Shown: positions 1 through 8,341 of the stretch, piece by piece
Numbering within the stretch: the stretch's first letter is position 1
Layout: each line of letters opens with the position of its first letter
Source of the DNA: JBJYIN01 sp046237015
Lineage (GTDB): Bacteria > Pseudomonadota > Gammaproteobacteria > Enterobacterales > Enterobacteriaceae
NCBI RefSeq assembly: GCF_046237015.1
Contig: NZ_JBJYIN010000003.1
Coordinates: forward strand, 226,255-290,254
Direction: 5' to 3'
DNA: 64,000 nt
The notes under the pieces: generated by a model
Seen by the model: only the letters and a program-made list of their open reading frames with translations
Told to the model about the DNA's origin: nothing
The model's database searches: none
Translations under genes and position numbers: made by a program

Positions 1-635
1 AAGGGAACGTGGTGGAAACCAGACAGCAACGGCATAAAAGGACGACGAAAAGCAGGTTTCGCCGTAGCGGACAACGCGCCGAGCGATTTACCATGGAACG
101 CGCCATTCGCGGCAATAAACGTATATTTTCCGCGAGGAGACTGATAAGCCTTAGCCAGTTTCAACGCCGCCTCAACCGATTCTGTGCCGCTATTACTGAA
201 GAAGCTGTACTTCAGATTGCCCGGCGTTAATGCCGCCAGTGTTTTTGCCAATAGCGCACGCAGCGGATCCAACAATTCCTGGCTGTGTAAAGGTTGTCTG
301 GCGAGTTGTTTTTCTACCGCCGCAATCACGTTGGGATTACGGTGCCCTACGTTGAAAATACCGTAACCACCGAGACAATCGAGGTATTCATTTCCCTGCG
401 TATCGACTAACGTGTTTGGGCCACTGGCGCGCCATTCGACAGCACCGTAATCGCCACCAGTTGTGACAGATTTTCTGTACTCCAGAAAACCAGGATTGAC
501 GTATTCACGAAAACAATTCAACACTTCCCGATTCAATGAGGCCATTTCATCGTGGGTTAACGTATCACTATTAATCCAATCTAGCGCCTGCTGAGAACAC
601 TCTAGCGGGTTGAGGTGTGCGTATAATCTGGACAA
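1..635 (-). CDS. patA: Putrescine aminotransferase PatA (N-terminal part, runs off the window)
   Basis: A class III PLP-dependent aminotransferase that transfers the amino group of putrescine to 2-oxoglutarate, giving 4-aminobutyraldehyde for PatD. Only the first 211 codons are in the window; the PLP lysine lies beyond the edge. The visible part follows E. coli PatA (YgjG) almost residue for residue from memory: VNPGFLEYRKSV near 47, GGYGIFNVGHRN near 90, the PLP-phosphate segment SNSGTES at 147-153 and AFHGKSLGALS near 179. The start is a TTG at 635-633, preceded by AAGGAG six bases upstream; E. coli PatA is also taken to start at TTG. No ATG in frame fits. patD lies 320 bp upstream on the same strand. 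A sigma-54-like promoter (682-697) and a hairpin (651-674) precede the start. Confidence 0.93.
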   Translation of the reverse strand, partial: MSRLYAHLNPLECSQQALDWINSDTLTHDEMASLNREVLNCFREYVNPGFLEYRKSVTTGGDYGAVEWRASGPNTLVDTQGNEYLDCLGGYGIFNVGHRNPNVIAAVEKQLARQPLHSQELLDPLRALLAKTLAALTPGNLKYSFFSNSGTESVEAALKLAKAYQSPRGKYTFIAANGAFHGKSLGALSATAKPAFRRPFMPLLSGFHHVP

Positions 636-650
636 AATGGACTCCTTGCA

Positions 651-674
651 AACTGATATCACGCGATATCAGTT
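651..674 (-). promoter_or_regulatory. Hairpin in the patA 5' untranslated region
   Basis: A perfect 10-bp inverted repeat (AACTGATATC and GATATCAGTT around a 4-base loop) ends four bases before the AAGGAG ribosome binding site of patA. If the sigma-54-like promoter at 682-697 is used, transcription would start at about 672, so the mRNA would begin with this stem-loop. It could protect the 5' end, affect translation, or be a protein-binding operator. The repeat is seen directly; its role is inferred. Confidence 0.5.
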
Positions 675-681
675 TAATTAA

Positions 682-697
682 TGCACATAACACGCCA
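682..697 (-). promoter_or_regulatory. Sigma-54 (-24/-12) promoter candidate for patA
   Basis: Read on the minus strand, TGGCGT-N5-GTGCA keeps the invariant GG and GC doublets at the spacing of the TGGCAC-N5-TTGCW consensus. E. coli patA is reported to be under nitrogen (NtrC/sigma-54) control, which supports the call. The -24 element departs from consensus at its fifth and sixth bases. Confidence 0.5.
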
Positions 698-955
698 ATT
701 GCCCGTTAAAAACGCTAATTAAGTGTTAAAATCCGACATGACTCATAAAAATAGAATAAAAGAGAAAATAAATATACATATCCGGAATTAACCACCAAAC
801 ATAGCAAATAAATTGGGATGAACAGAGAAAAACAAAGGAAGTGTGCACGCTAATCGTTCGTGTTGAACCATTTTAGTGCACCGATAGATATCCTGCATCA
901 AACCTACCGTGTATGCCGATACAAGAGGAGAGATGCGATAACAATCATCACACGA
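698..955. other. Intergenic stretch between patD and patA
   Basis: AT-rich DNA between the patD stop and the patA promoter. I see no gene. It may hold upstream activator sites (NtrC-type) for patA, but I could not identify a convincing one. No strong intrinsic terminator follows patD. Confidence 0.5.
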
Positions 956-2380
956 TCAATGTTTAATCATGATATGACGCACGATGGTGTAATCCTCCAA
1001 TCCATACATCGACATATCCTTGCCATAGCCAGACAGTTTCTGTCCACCATGTGGCATTTCACTGACTAACATGAAGTGTGTGTTGATCCAGGTGCAACCG
1101 TATTGCAGGCGTGCGGCCAAACGATGAGCTCGCCCAATATCTCGCGTCCATACAGAAGATGCCAAACCATAATTTGACGCATTCGCCCAGCCGACAACCT
1201 CCGCTTCATCATCAAATGGCGTAATGGAAATCACCGGTCCAAAGACCTCTTTCTGGACAATTTCGTCGTCCTGATGCGCACCGGCTAACACCGTTGGCTG
1301 GAAGTAGAAACCTGTTCCTTTTCCTCGTTTTCCCCCGGTTACCACCGTGATGTGAGGCAACGCTCTGGCGCGTTCAACAAAACCTTCCACCCTTTCCAAC
1401 TGTTGCTCGGTAATCAGAGGGCCAAGTTCCGTCGTCTCCGCCAACGGATCGCCCATATCAAGCGTGGCAACCGCCTTTCCTAACGCATCCACGACATCAT
1501 CATAAATAGCCCGTTGTACATACAGTCGACAGGCTGCCGTACAATCCTGCCCGGCGTTATAAAAACCAAAACTGCGGATACCCTCAACAACCTGTTCAAT
1601 ATCTGCATCGTCAAACACGATCACCGGCGCTTTCCCCCCCAATTCCATATGGGTCCGTTTTACACTTGACGCCGTATGGGAAAGAATGTGAGCTCCTGTG
1701 GGAATTGACCCCGTCAATGACACCATGTGTACCCGCGCATGCCCCGTCAACGCATCGCCAATATCCTTGCCTCGCCCGAACAAAATATTCACGACCCCGG
1801 CCGGTAAAATATCAGCCAGCAAATGGGCGAGGTAAAAGGTGGACAACGGCGTTTGTTCCGCTGGCTTTAACACCACACAATTTCCCGCTGCCAAGGCGGG
1901 CGCCAATTTCCATGACGCCATCATGAGCGGATAATTCCACGGGGCGATAGATGCGACCACACCAACGGGATCGCGACGCGTCATCGACGTATGACCTTCC
2001 AGATATTCCCCCGCCGCCGACCCACTCAGACAACGAGCCGCACCGGCAAAGAAACGAAACACATCCACCACCGCAGGGATCTCATCATTCAGCGCAGCAT
2101 GATAGGGCTTACCACAGTTAAGCGATTCAAGACGAGCAAACGCTTCAGCATGCGCTTCAATCGCATCGGCAATTTGCAGTAATAAAGCAGAGCGTGTTTT
2201 GGGTGTGGTCTGTCCCCATTGCGCAAACGCTGTATCAGCCGCGTGAACCGCTGCATCAACCTGGTGCAGGTCGGCTTGTGCGATCGAGGCAATCTCTTCG
2301 CCGTTAGCCGGATTGAAAACGGTCAGCATCTCACCTTTGCCTGCGACCAGTTTCCCCTCAATAAGCAATTTGTCATGCAT
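956..2380 (-). CDS. patD: Gamma-aminobutyraldehyde dehydrogenase PatD
   Basis: NAD-dependent aldehyde dehydrogenase (474 aa, the usual length for PatD/YdcW) that oxidises 4-aminobutyraldehyde to GABA, the step after PatA in putrescine breakdown. The ALDH fold is complete: IAPWNYPLMM near 145, the cofactor loop SLTGS near 221, the general base Glu246 in MELGGK, and the catalytic Cys280 in GQDC followed by TAACR, a pattern typical of PatD. It ends with a conserved KDMSMYGLEDYT segment. The ATG at 2380 is preceded by a GGGG-rich site. In E. coli patA and patD are far apart; here they are neighbours on one strand, so the whole pathway from putrescine to GABA is local. The ABALDH assignment is firm; affinity for other aldehydes cannot be judged. 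Confidence 0.93.
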   Translation of the reverse strand: MHDKLLIEGKLVAGKGEMLTVFNPANGEEIASIAQADLHQVDAAVHAADTAFAQWGQTTPKTRSALLLQIADAIEAHAEAFARLESLNCGKPYHAALNDEIPAVVDVFRFFAGAARCLSGSAAGEYLEGHTSMTRRDPVGVVASIAPWNYPLMMASWKLAPALAAGNCVVLKPAEQTPLSTFYLAHLLADILPAGVVNILFGRGKDIGDALTGHARVHMVSLTGSIPTGAHILSHTASSVKRTHMELGGKAPVIVFDDADIEQVVEGIRSFGFYNAGQDCTAACRLYVQRAIYDDVVDALGKAVATLDMGDPLAETTELGPLITEQQLERVEGFVERARALPHITVVTGGKRGKGTGFYFQPTVLAGAHQDDEIVQKEVFGPVISITPFDDEAEVVGWANASNYGLASSVWTRDIGRAHRLAARLQYGCTWINTHFMLVSEMPHGGQKLSGYGKDMSMYGLEDYTIVRHIMIKH

Positions 2381-2495
2381 ACGCGCCCCTTCCCCTTATA
2401 AACAGAAAGACAGAAAGCTACTGGTGTCTTTACACACCGCAAGCCACACATCATCCGCCTGCAAGATACTTGCCATATTGCTCACATCGGTAAGC

Positions 2496-2654
2496 CTAAG
2501 GCGTTTTATCTGGCGAGTTTTGCGTTTGTGTTGCGGCCTGTCGGGCTTCCTCTGCCAACTTTTCAATCTCCTCATCAGTAAGCTGTTCGGAAGCTTCATG
2601 AACCTTGGCAAGTCCTTCATTAACAGTGACGTCTTTCGGATCCTGTTCGGTCAT
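2496..2654 (-). CDS. Small acidic hypothetical protein (52 aa)
   Basis: A short ORF starting at ATG 2654 (MTEQDPKDVTVNEGLAK...) and ending at 2496. It is strongly acidic and rich in Glu, Asp, Gln and Thr, with a central amphipathic helix (LTDEEIEKLAEEARQA) and a disordered tail. It has no signal peptide, membrane segment or cysteine, so it is probably cytosolic. A GAGG/AGGGA-type ribosome binding site sits just before the ATG. The ORF is convincing from composition and start signal, but I do not recognise the family. It lies between patD (same strand) and the divergent has operon. Confidence 0.55.
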   Translation of the reverse strand: MTEQDPKDVTVNEGLAKVHEASEQLTDEEIEKLAEEARQAATQTQNSPDKTP

Positions 2655-2754
2655 TCCCTCATCCTCACGAGTCAATAAGTAAAGATAAGTGTAGTCGAAG
2701 AGAAAATTCCGCCAATCTGAAGAAGATTTAACTCTTCTTCCCGATCGCTCTATG

Positions 2755-2774
2755 TGATAATAATTATCAATTAC
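2755..2774. promoter_or_regulatory. Fur box upstream of hasI
   Basis: TGATAATAATTATCA followed by ATTAC is a near-perfect 7-1-7 Fur site. It lies about 150 bp before the hasI start and fits iron repression of the hemophore regulators, as known for Serratia has. Confidence 0.8.
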
Positions 2775-2926
2775 ATCATGTTTTATTATTCAGGCCTTAT
2801 CTGCTCGCTTTCTCTGTGCAACACAAAGGCAAACGAACCCTTCCCTATGTTCAAACCATACCGTGATCATCGGGAAGCAAAGCGCCGTTGCATCCCAGGG
2901 GGATAAGTCACCTGACGGGACGTTGG

Positions 2927-3436
2927 ATGTCAGAGTCTGAACTCAGAGTGCTTTTTAACCACTATGCCCAGCGGTTAGAGCGGTATCTTAATCATAAACT
3001 GCGTGACCCACAGACTGCGGCGGATTTAGTGCAGGAAAGTTTCCTACGTCTGGCGCAGCGACTGGAACAAAATGATGATGTAGAAGATAAGAAAGCGTAT
3101 CTCTATAAAACGGCCAATAACTTATTGCTAGACCACATCCGTCACCAGCAACGTTGGCAGCAGACATCATCTATGGACGATACGGATGCACGACTGGATG
3201 AGTTGCCAGATACCCTGCCACAACTCGATCAGGCCGCTATCTCACGACAGGAGTTGGAACAATTAGCAGCGCTGCTATCTACGTTACCCGCTCGTTCACA
3301 GCAAATATTTCGCATGCATCGATTGGAACACATGACACAAGTACAAATTGCCCAACAGTTGAATATTTCGCTTAGCACCGTAGAAAAGCATCTCGCGAAT
3401 GCCCTGAATGTCATGATAACGATTCGATTAACCTGA
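2927..3436 (+). CDS. hasI: ECF sigma factor HasI
   Basis: FecI-type extracytoplasmic-function sigma factor, about 169 aa. Region 2 lies in the first 75 residues (core-binding segment around DLVQESFLRLAQ, then KKAYLYKTANNLLLDHIRHQ). Region 4 with its helix-turn-helix is near the C terminus (TQVQIAQQLNISLSTVEKHL). By analogy with Serratia, HasI directs transcription of has genes once heme-loaded hemophore binds HasR and the antisigma HasS is inactivated. I take the ATG at 2927; the frame also opens at a TTG at 2888, but that adds 13 residues outside the family and has no better binding site. A Fur box precedes it. hasS follows after 82 bp that contain a promoter-like block. Confidence 0.9.
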   Translation: MSESELRVLFNHYAQRLERYLNHKLRDPQTAADLVQESFLRLAQRLEQNDDVEDKKAYLYKTANNLLLDHIRHQQRWQQTSSMDDTDARLDELPDTLPQLDQAAISRQELEQLAALLSTLPARSQQIFRMHRLEHMTQVQIAQQLNISLSTVEKHLANALNVMITIRLT

Positions 3437-3453
3437 AAAATAATCACAAAATA

Positions 3454-3491
3454 TTTACGGGTTTATCACGATCAGACGTCTACTTATTTAG
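3454..3491 (+). promoter_or_regulatory. Predicted HasI-dependent promoter before hasS
   Basis: The block TTTACGGGTT, 13 bases, CGTCT, then TATTTAG recurs before hasR (4614-4651) with the same 13-base spacer and the same distance to TATTTAG. CGTC-type -10 elements are typical of ECF sigma promoters. The match is seen in the sequence; dependence on HasI is inferred. Confidence 0.65.
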
Positions 3492-3518
3492 AGACCCTAT
3501 AAAAACCAGGCCTACCAG

Positions 3519-4454
3519 ATGAAAGATCACCCCCCTGAAATGACCCAACAGGCAGCGCTGTGGGCCGTCCGTCTGGCAGAAGCGCCGCTGGAAGACGATC
3601 AGGAACACGCCTTCCAGCACTGGCTACAACAAGACCCTCGTCATACGTCTGCATTGCAGCAAGCGGAAACGCTTTGGTTAGCGCTTGGCACATTAACGCC
3701 AGCACAAAAACAATCTTTTCAACCGCAAGTCGTCCCCATAAAACGCTTTGCGCCCTGGAGAATTGCGGCATTGTTGGCATTGGGAATCAGTGTCGGCGCG
3801 GCATGGTTTTCTGATGGGTGGTTAATGTTAAGTTCGGATTACCGAGCGGAACATCAGGTTCGTCACGTTACGCTTCCGGATGGCAGTCGGGTCGATATGG
3901 ACGCGGGCAGCGCCATCTCACTTGCCTATAATCAGCACGAGCGACGAGTAAAATTGTTACAAGGGAACGCATGGTTTACCGCCGCACCCGTCAGTGCCTC
4001 AGAACCACGTCCCTTCATGGTGGAGGCGGCATCCGGTATCACGCAAGCACTTGGCACTCAGTTTTTAATCCAGAGCGCAGAACAAAGTACCACCGTTGGT
4101 GTGACTGAACACAGCGTTCAGGTTACGGTAAACGAGCAAACGCTAAAGCTCGATGAACAACAGGCCGCACGCTACACCCATCAAGGTGTGACACGATTAT
4201 CCAACTGGGACAGTCGCAACAGTAGCGACTGGAAACGCGGGCTATTAATCTTCAATCAACAACCGTTGTCCGATGTGGTGGCCCGCATCAGCCGTTATCA
4301 TCGCGGAACGGTGGTTATTTCAGGCACCACGTTACGCCAAAGCAAGGTAAGTGGCATTTTCTACCTGAATGAACTGGATGGTGCGCTCAATACCATTACG
4401 ACTGAACTGGGGGCGAAAACGATCACGCTTCCCGGTGTCACCATTTTATACTAA
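3519..4454 (+). CDS. hasS: FecR-type antisigma/sensor protein HasS
   Basis: Inner-membrane antisigma factor (311 aa) that holds HasI and receives the signal from HasR. It has the FecR layout: an N-terminal cytoplasmic sigma-binding domain (about 8-60, with WAVRLAEAPL and FQHWLQQDPRH), one membrane segment at about 79-98, and a periplasmic FecR domain (about 110-210, LPDGSRVDMDAGS) followed by a secretin/STN-like C-terminal region that contacts the receptor signalling domain. The ATG at 3519 is the natural start. The gene lies between hasI and hasR, the usual regulator-sensor-receptor order. A promoter-like block immediately upstream suggests HasS is made with the induced genes, giving negative feedback. 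Confidence 0.9.
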   Translation: MKDHPPEMTQQAALWAVRLAEAPLEDDQEHAFQHWLQQDPRHTSALQQAETLWLALGTLTPAQKQSFQPQVVPIKRFAPWRIAALLALGISVGAAWFSDGWLMLSSDYRAEHQVRHVTLPDGSRVDMDAGSAISLAYNQHERRVKLLQGNAWFTAAPVSASEPRPFMVEAASGITQALGTQFLIQSAEQSTTVGVTEHSVQVTVNEQTLKLDEQQAARYTHQGVTRLSNWDSRNSSDWKRGLLIFNQQPLSDVVARISRYHRGTVVISGTTLRQSKVSGIFYLNELDGALNTITTELGAKTITLPGVTILY

Positions 4455-4613
4455 CCGATTTCCGGCCAGTCCCATTTTTGAGAAAAAACGCAGAAATGGG
4501 ACACGAGAGATCAGAAAAACGATCTGCACTCTCATCCCCCCAGACCTAAACGGACCAGACCTTTCCACCATCACATCTCATCAACACCCTATAGGAAAAA
4601 ATTTAAATCTTTT

Positions 4614-4651
4614 TTTACGGGTTCTACGATCTCAACCGTCTTCATATTTAG
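4614..4651 (+). promoter_or_regulatory. Predicted HasI-dependent promoter before hasR
   Basis: Second copy of the block found at 3454-3491: TTTACGGGTT, 13 bases, CGTCT, TATTTAG. The flanking sequence differs, so the shared bases probably reflect recognition by one sigma factor. The predicted start point falls at about 4650, next to the Fur box. Confidence 0.65.
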
Positions 4652-4653
4652 GT

Positions 4654-4675
4654 AATGATTTTTATTATCATTTCC
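4654..4675. promoter_or_regulatory. Fur box at the hasR promoter
   Basis: AATGATTTTTATTATCATT has AATGAT/ATCATT arms. Positions 4657-4675 match the 19-bp Fur consensus at about 13 sites. A second GATAATGAT match is seen at 4722-4730. The site overlaps the predicted start point of the block at 4614-4651, giving joint iron and sigma control of hasRADEF. Confidence 0.65.
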
Positions 4676-4752
4676 ATTCAGAAACAAAAAACTTATATCT
4701 CTTTGTTTTTAGATACTAATTGATAATGATGTTGGCGGCAGAACAGGTGAAA

Positions 4753-7437
4753 ATGGACAGTATTTTAAAAAATCAACAATTCCCTTTGTTACCGGTCAGT
4801 AAACTCTCGCTTGCCGTTGGGATCGCGCTTTCGTTATTAGGTCCGCAACCCTACGCACAAGCAGAAACTCAGGCGACAACCAAACCTCAGACACAGTCAG
4901 GTAGAACAATCGCTTTCTCCATCGGCGCACAACCTTTACATACAGCACTTTTGCGTTTTGCAGAACAGGCGGGGCTACAGGTGTTCTTTGCTGATGTAAA
5001 ACTGGAGAACATGCAGGCCAGCCCGTTACAAGGGCAAGTAACACCCGATCAAGGGCTACGCCAGTTAATTGGCAACAATCCCGTTAATTTCCAAATCACG
5101 CCCGCTGGCGTTATTACCCTGTATCCCCATCAGGATAATGTCGATAGCGTCAAAATCGATGACACCATGGTGGTGCGCGCGCTCAGCGTTGCCAACGCAG
5201 GCGATTGGATCTATGAACAGCCGCGAGCTATCAGCGTGGTATCTCGTGAGCAAATGGATAATCGTCCCGCTCGCCACGCCGCTGACTTGCTGGAGCAATC
5301 CACTGGCGTTTACTCCAGTGTCAGTCAACAAGACCCGGCACTTTCGGTGAACATCCGTGGTATTCAGGACTTTGGCCGCGTCAATATGAACATCGACGGT
5401 GTTCGGCAGAATTTCCAGAAAACAGGCTATGGTCAACGTAACGGGCAGATGTATATCGATTCAGAATTGCTTTCCGGCGTCACCATCGAAAAAGGTGCAA
5501 CCAACTCAATGGGGAGCGCCGGGACGCTAGGTGGCGTCGCTACGTTTAATACGGCCAGTGCCAGTGATTTTCTGGCACCAGGCAAAGAACTTGGCGGTAA
5601 GTTGCACGCCAGCACTGGCGATAACGGCACTCACTTTGTGGGTAGCAGCATCCTCGCACTCGGCAACGAAACGGGCGATATTCTGATCGGTGCCAGTGAA
5701 CGCCATTTAGGTGACTATTGGCCGGGTAACGACGGCAACCTCGGTAATATCCGAATCCCCGGTAGCGCGAATAATTACAATGAACTGGCTGAGAACTTAA
5801 AACACCAGAAAGTCACCAATGCGGCTTATACCATGCGCTCAAGGTTAGCCAAAATTGGCTGGAATATGCCCGCAAACCAAAGAATTCAGCTCAGCTATAT
5901 GCAGACGCAAACCTCCAGTGAGAACACGGGCACTTTGTCTGACATGTCGAACACTGAATTAGGCTGGAAAGCCAGCGGTCACAGCGAAATCATGGCCCGT
6001 AATGTCGCGCTGGACTATAGCCTGAACCCTGATAACCAAGACTGGCTGGATTTTAAAACAAAAATCTATTACGCCGATACAGACAACGATACATACAACT
6101 ATTCAACGTCAAGCAACAGTGCCTATAGCGAGCGAACCCGACTTCGCACCTATGGGTTACAGGCGCAAAATACATCAAAACTCTGGTTCAGTGGCGCACA
6201 TGAGCTCAGTGCCGATTACGGTACGGAACTTTACTACGACAAGATTACAACCAACAGTGACAGCAGCAGCGCAAGTAATGCGACGCCAGAAGGCAATCGC
6301 ACAATGGCCAGCTTATTTGCCAACCTTAATTACGCTTATGACGACTGGCTCACCTTGCATGGTGGGATGCGCTACGATCGTTACCGGCTGCGCGGCACGA
6401 CCAGCATCAGTTATAAAGAAATTAACTACACCATTGATGCCCCCTGTGACAAACGTTCCATTGCGCTTTGCACACCGCTGACCAAAGACGTCACACAGGA
6501 TTGGGATGTAAATGACGAACACGGCAAGATATCACCCACCTTGTTTGCCGGAATCAAGCCGGGCGTGGACTGGCTGCAACTGTATACCAGCTACGGATTA
6601 TCGTGGCGTCCGCCTTCAGTCAGCGAATCGTTTGCCAATGGCACATATAGTGCGGGTAATTATTATCTTTATCCCAACCCTAATTTAAAACCGGAGCGTT
6701 CCCGAGCATGGGAAGTCGGTTTCAATATCCAACATCCAGATCTCCTGCTTGAAGGCGATCGGATCGTTGCTAAAGTCTCTTATTTCGATACCAAGATCAG
6801 CAATTACATCAGTCTGAATGGAGCCAGAAATAAGCCGGGATATAACGGTTATTCCCTCAGTAATGCGGTATTCCAAAATAATCTGGCGCAAAGTCGTTTC
6901 CGTGGACTGGAATATCAATTGAACTACGACGCCGGTTTTCTCTACGTTGATGCCACCTACACACACATGATCGGTAATAACGATTTCTGTGCGCCCGTTG
7001 CCTGGCTAGGCGGTGTGACAACCGTCGGCGGCACCCGGAACAACTATTACTCCACGCCTGTGGATACGTCCGCCAGCGATTTCTACTGCCAGAAAACACT
7101 GCTCTTTAGCAATGCCGCCTATCTGCCTGGCGATCGCGGATCGGTGACGCTGGGTGCCCGTGCTTTCGACAGAAAACTGGATATGGGGGTCACGATGCGT
7201 TTTGCGCCCGGCTATCAGGACACCACCGCGCCCAGCAACTCAGCCTATCTGGCTGACTGGCCTAAATATCAGGTATATGACCTGTATGCCAGTTACCGCC
7301 TTACCGACAGCTTGACCCTACGAGGTTCGGTAGAAAACATCGCTAACCGTGCTTACATCGTCAGCTACGGAGAATCATTAGGGTATACCCCAAGCAGAGG
7401 AAGAACCGTACAGGCTGGGATGGAATATAGATTCTGA
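4753..7437 (+). CDS. hasR: TonB-dependent heme/hemophore receptor HasR
   Basis: Outer-membrane receptor (about 894 aa) that takes heme from HasA and passes it into the periplasm using TonB energy. In order: a signal peptide (about 1-37, ending YAQA), an STN signalling domain (about 45-110, AFSIGAQPLHTALLRFAEQAG) that talks to HasS, a plug domain (about 145-260, QPRAISVVSREQMDNRPARH and VNIRGIQDFGRVNMNIDGVRQ), and a beta-barrel ending in the C-terminal aromatic EYRF. The C-terminal NPNLKPERSRAWEVGF motif is typical of receptors. The start ATG at 4753 is preceded by AGGTG; upstream in-frame starts (4720-4729) fall inside a Fur-like stretch. Receptor type is certain. HasR rather than HemR follows from the STN domain and hasA next door. 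Confidence 0.93.
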   Translation: MDSILKNQQFPLLPVSKLSLAVGIALSLLGPQPYAQAETQATTKPQTQSGRTIAFSIGAQPLHTALLRFAEQAGLQVFFADVKLENMQASPLQGQVTPDQGLRQLIGNNPVNFQITPAGVITLYPHQDNVDSVKIDDTMVVRALSVANAGDWIYEQPRAISVVSREQMDNRPARHAADLLEQSTGVYSSVSQQDPALSVNIRGIQDFGRVNMNIDGVRQNFQKTGYGQRNGQMYIDSELLSGVTIEKGATNSMGSAGTLGGVATFNTASASDFLAPGKELGGKLHASTGDNGTHFVGSSILALGNETGDILIGASERHLGDYWPGNDGNLGNIRIPGSANNYNELAENLKHQKVTNAAYTMRSRLAKIGWNMPANQRIQLSYMQTQTSSENTGTLSDMSNTELGWKASGHSEIMARNVALDYSLNPDNQDWLDFKTKIYYADTDNDTYNYSTSSNSAYSERTRLRTYGLQAQNTSKLWFSGAHELSADYGTELYYDKITTNSDSSSASNATPEGNRTMASLFANLNYAYDDWLTLHGGMRYDRYRLRGTTSISYKEINYTIDAPCDKRSIALCTPLTKDVTQDWDVNDEHGKISPTLFAGIKPGVDWLQLYTSYGLSWRPPSVSESFANGTYSAGNYYLYPNPNLKPERSRAWEVGFNIQHPDLLLEGDRIVAKVSYFDTKISNYISLNGARNKPGYNGYSLSNAVFQNNLAQSRFRGLEYQLNYDAGFLYVDATYTHMIGNNDFCAPVAWLGGVTTVGGTRNNYYSTPVDTSASDFYCQKTLLFSNAAYLPGDRGSVTLGARAFDRKLDMGVTMRFAPGYQDTTAPSNSAYLADWPKYQVYDLYASYRLTDSLTLRGSVENIANRAYIVSYGESLGYTPSRGRTVQAGMEYRF

Positions 7438-7442
7438 TTTCT

Positions 7443-7500
7443 CTGTTATCTCGGGTAGATAACAGGAAAGCAAAGGCGACGGTAATCAACCGACGCCTTT
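7443..7500 (+). terminator. Two stem-loops between hasR and hasA
   Basis: CTGTTATC/GATAACAG (7443-7465) is a perfect 8-bp stem. AAAGGCGACGG/CCGACGCCTTT (7472-7500) is an 11-bp stem with one mismatch. There is only a short T stretch, so they more likely cause partial termination or protect the 3' end of the hasR message than act as a full stop. Confidence 0.5.
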
Positions 7501-7555
7501 CGTGGCATACACGGGTTACCGTGTATATCAATCGTTAGTTAATGAGGAGTCTGTT

Positions 7556-8176
7556 ATGAGTTTTGCAATTACCTACGATAGCTACTACGCCAATTATAGT
7601 ATTACCGATTATCTGACTGAATGGTCAGCCGCGTTCGGCGATGTTGAACATACGGCAGGCAATACAGAGGTCGGAGGAAACAATACTGGCGGCTTCTACG
7701 GTGGCGATACATTTATAGACGGAACTCAATATGGTATTACCAGTACGCAAAATGAGTTTTCTGCACTCATTGCCGAAGGTGATCTGACCTACACCCTTTT
7801 CTCCTCTCCTGCGCATACCCTGTATGGCGATCTCGATAGTCTTTCATTTGGGAATGTGTTGAAAGGGGGGACCACGGAAGGAACCACCTATTCTCTCGCC
7901 GAACCGGAAGTGACCTTCAGCGGATTAGACCTGTCAACCGACGTGGCCAACTTGACGCTTGATAACCGTGGTGTTGTCCACGATGTGGTCTATGGTCTGA
8001 TGAGTGGTGATGTCCAACCTCTTCTGACGGCCTTAACCAGCGCCGGTATTGATATCAATGCCAGCCTGGACAGCCTGAGCTTCGCAACAGCCACCGCAGA
8101 TGCGGCGATTGCCACAGACGCCACCATCGATGTTGTCGGTGTTGCCGATACTGCCGATCTGCTGTTGGTAGCCTAA
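7556..8176 (+). CDS. hasA: Secreted hemophore HasA
   Basis: Extracellular heme-binding protein (206 aa) that strips heme from hemoproteins and delivers it to HasR. The HasA fold is clear: FGDVEHT near the start places a His at 32, the same position as the axial heme ligand of Serratia HasA, and TYTLFSSPAHTLYG supplies the other ligand Tyr79 with its partner His87 (Tyr75/His83 in Serratia). VVHDVVYGLMSGD is also typical. It lacks an N-terminal signal; the hydrophobic tail (ADLLLVA) is the type I secretion signal read by HasDE-HasF. The ATG at 7556 follows a strong GAGGAG; the in-frame ORF opens earlier at 7502 but without a site. It is longer than Serratia HasA by about 18 residues, mostly near the C terminus. 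Confidence 0.95.
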   Translation: MSFAITYDSYYANYSITDYLTEWSAAFGDVEHTAGNTEVGGNNTGGFYGGDTFIDGTQYGITSTQNEFSALIAEGDLTYTLFSSPAHTLYGDLDSLSFGNVLKGGTTEGTTYSLAEPEVTFSGLDLSTDVANLTLDNRGVVHDVVYGLMSGDVQPLLTALTSAGIDINASLDSLSFATATADAAIATDATIDVVGVADTADLLLVA

Positions 8177-8178
8177 GA

Positions 8179-8209
8179 AAACGGCTAAAAGTCTCACCTT
8201 TTAGCCGTT
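8179..8209 (+). terminator. Stem-loop after hasA
   Basis: AACGGCTAAAAG and CTTTTAGCCGTT form a perfect 12-bp stem with a 6-base loop right after the hasA stop, ending in GTTTG. It is best read as an attenuator or 3' stabiliser that keeps hemophore mRNA far above that of the exporter genes downstream. Confidence 0.7.
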
Positions 8210-8341
8210 TGAAAGCACACCGCTACGGTACAGAGAGAACGTCGCGCCGTAGCGGTGACTCAAGTGTAATGATTGCCGGGAAGCCTCGTCAATAGCGGAA
8301 TGGCTAACGGCACGCGCCTATTTATTGAGGAAGGATACGCC

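Noticed and set aside
2888..2926. TTG start of hasI, 13 codons upstream
   Set aside because: The added residues do not resemble ECF sigma factors and the ATG at 2927 begins the family sequence.
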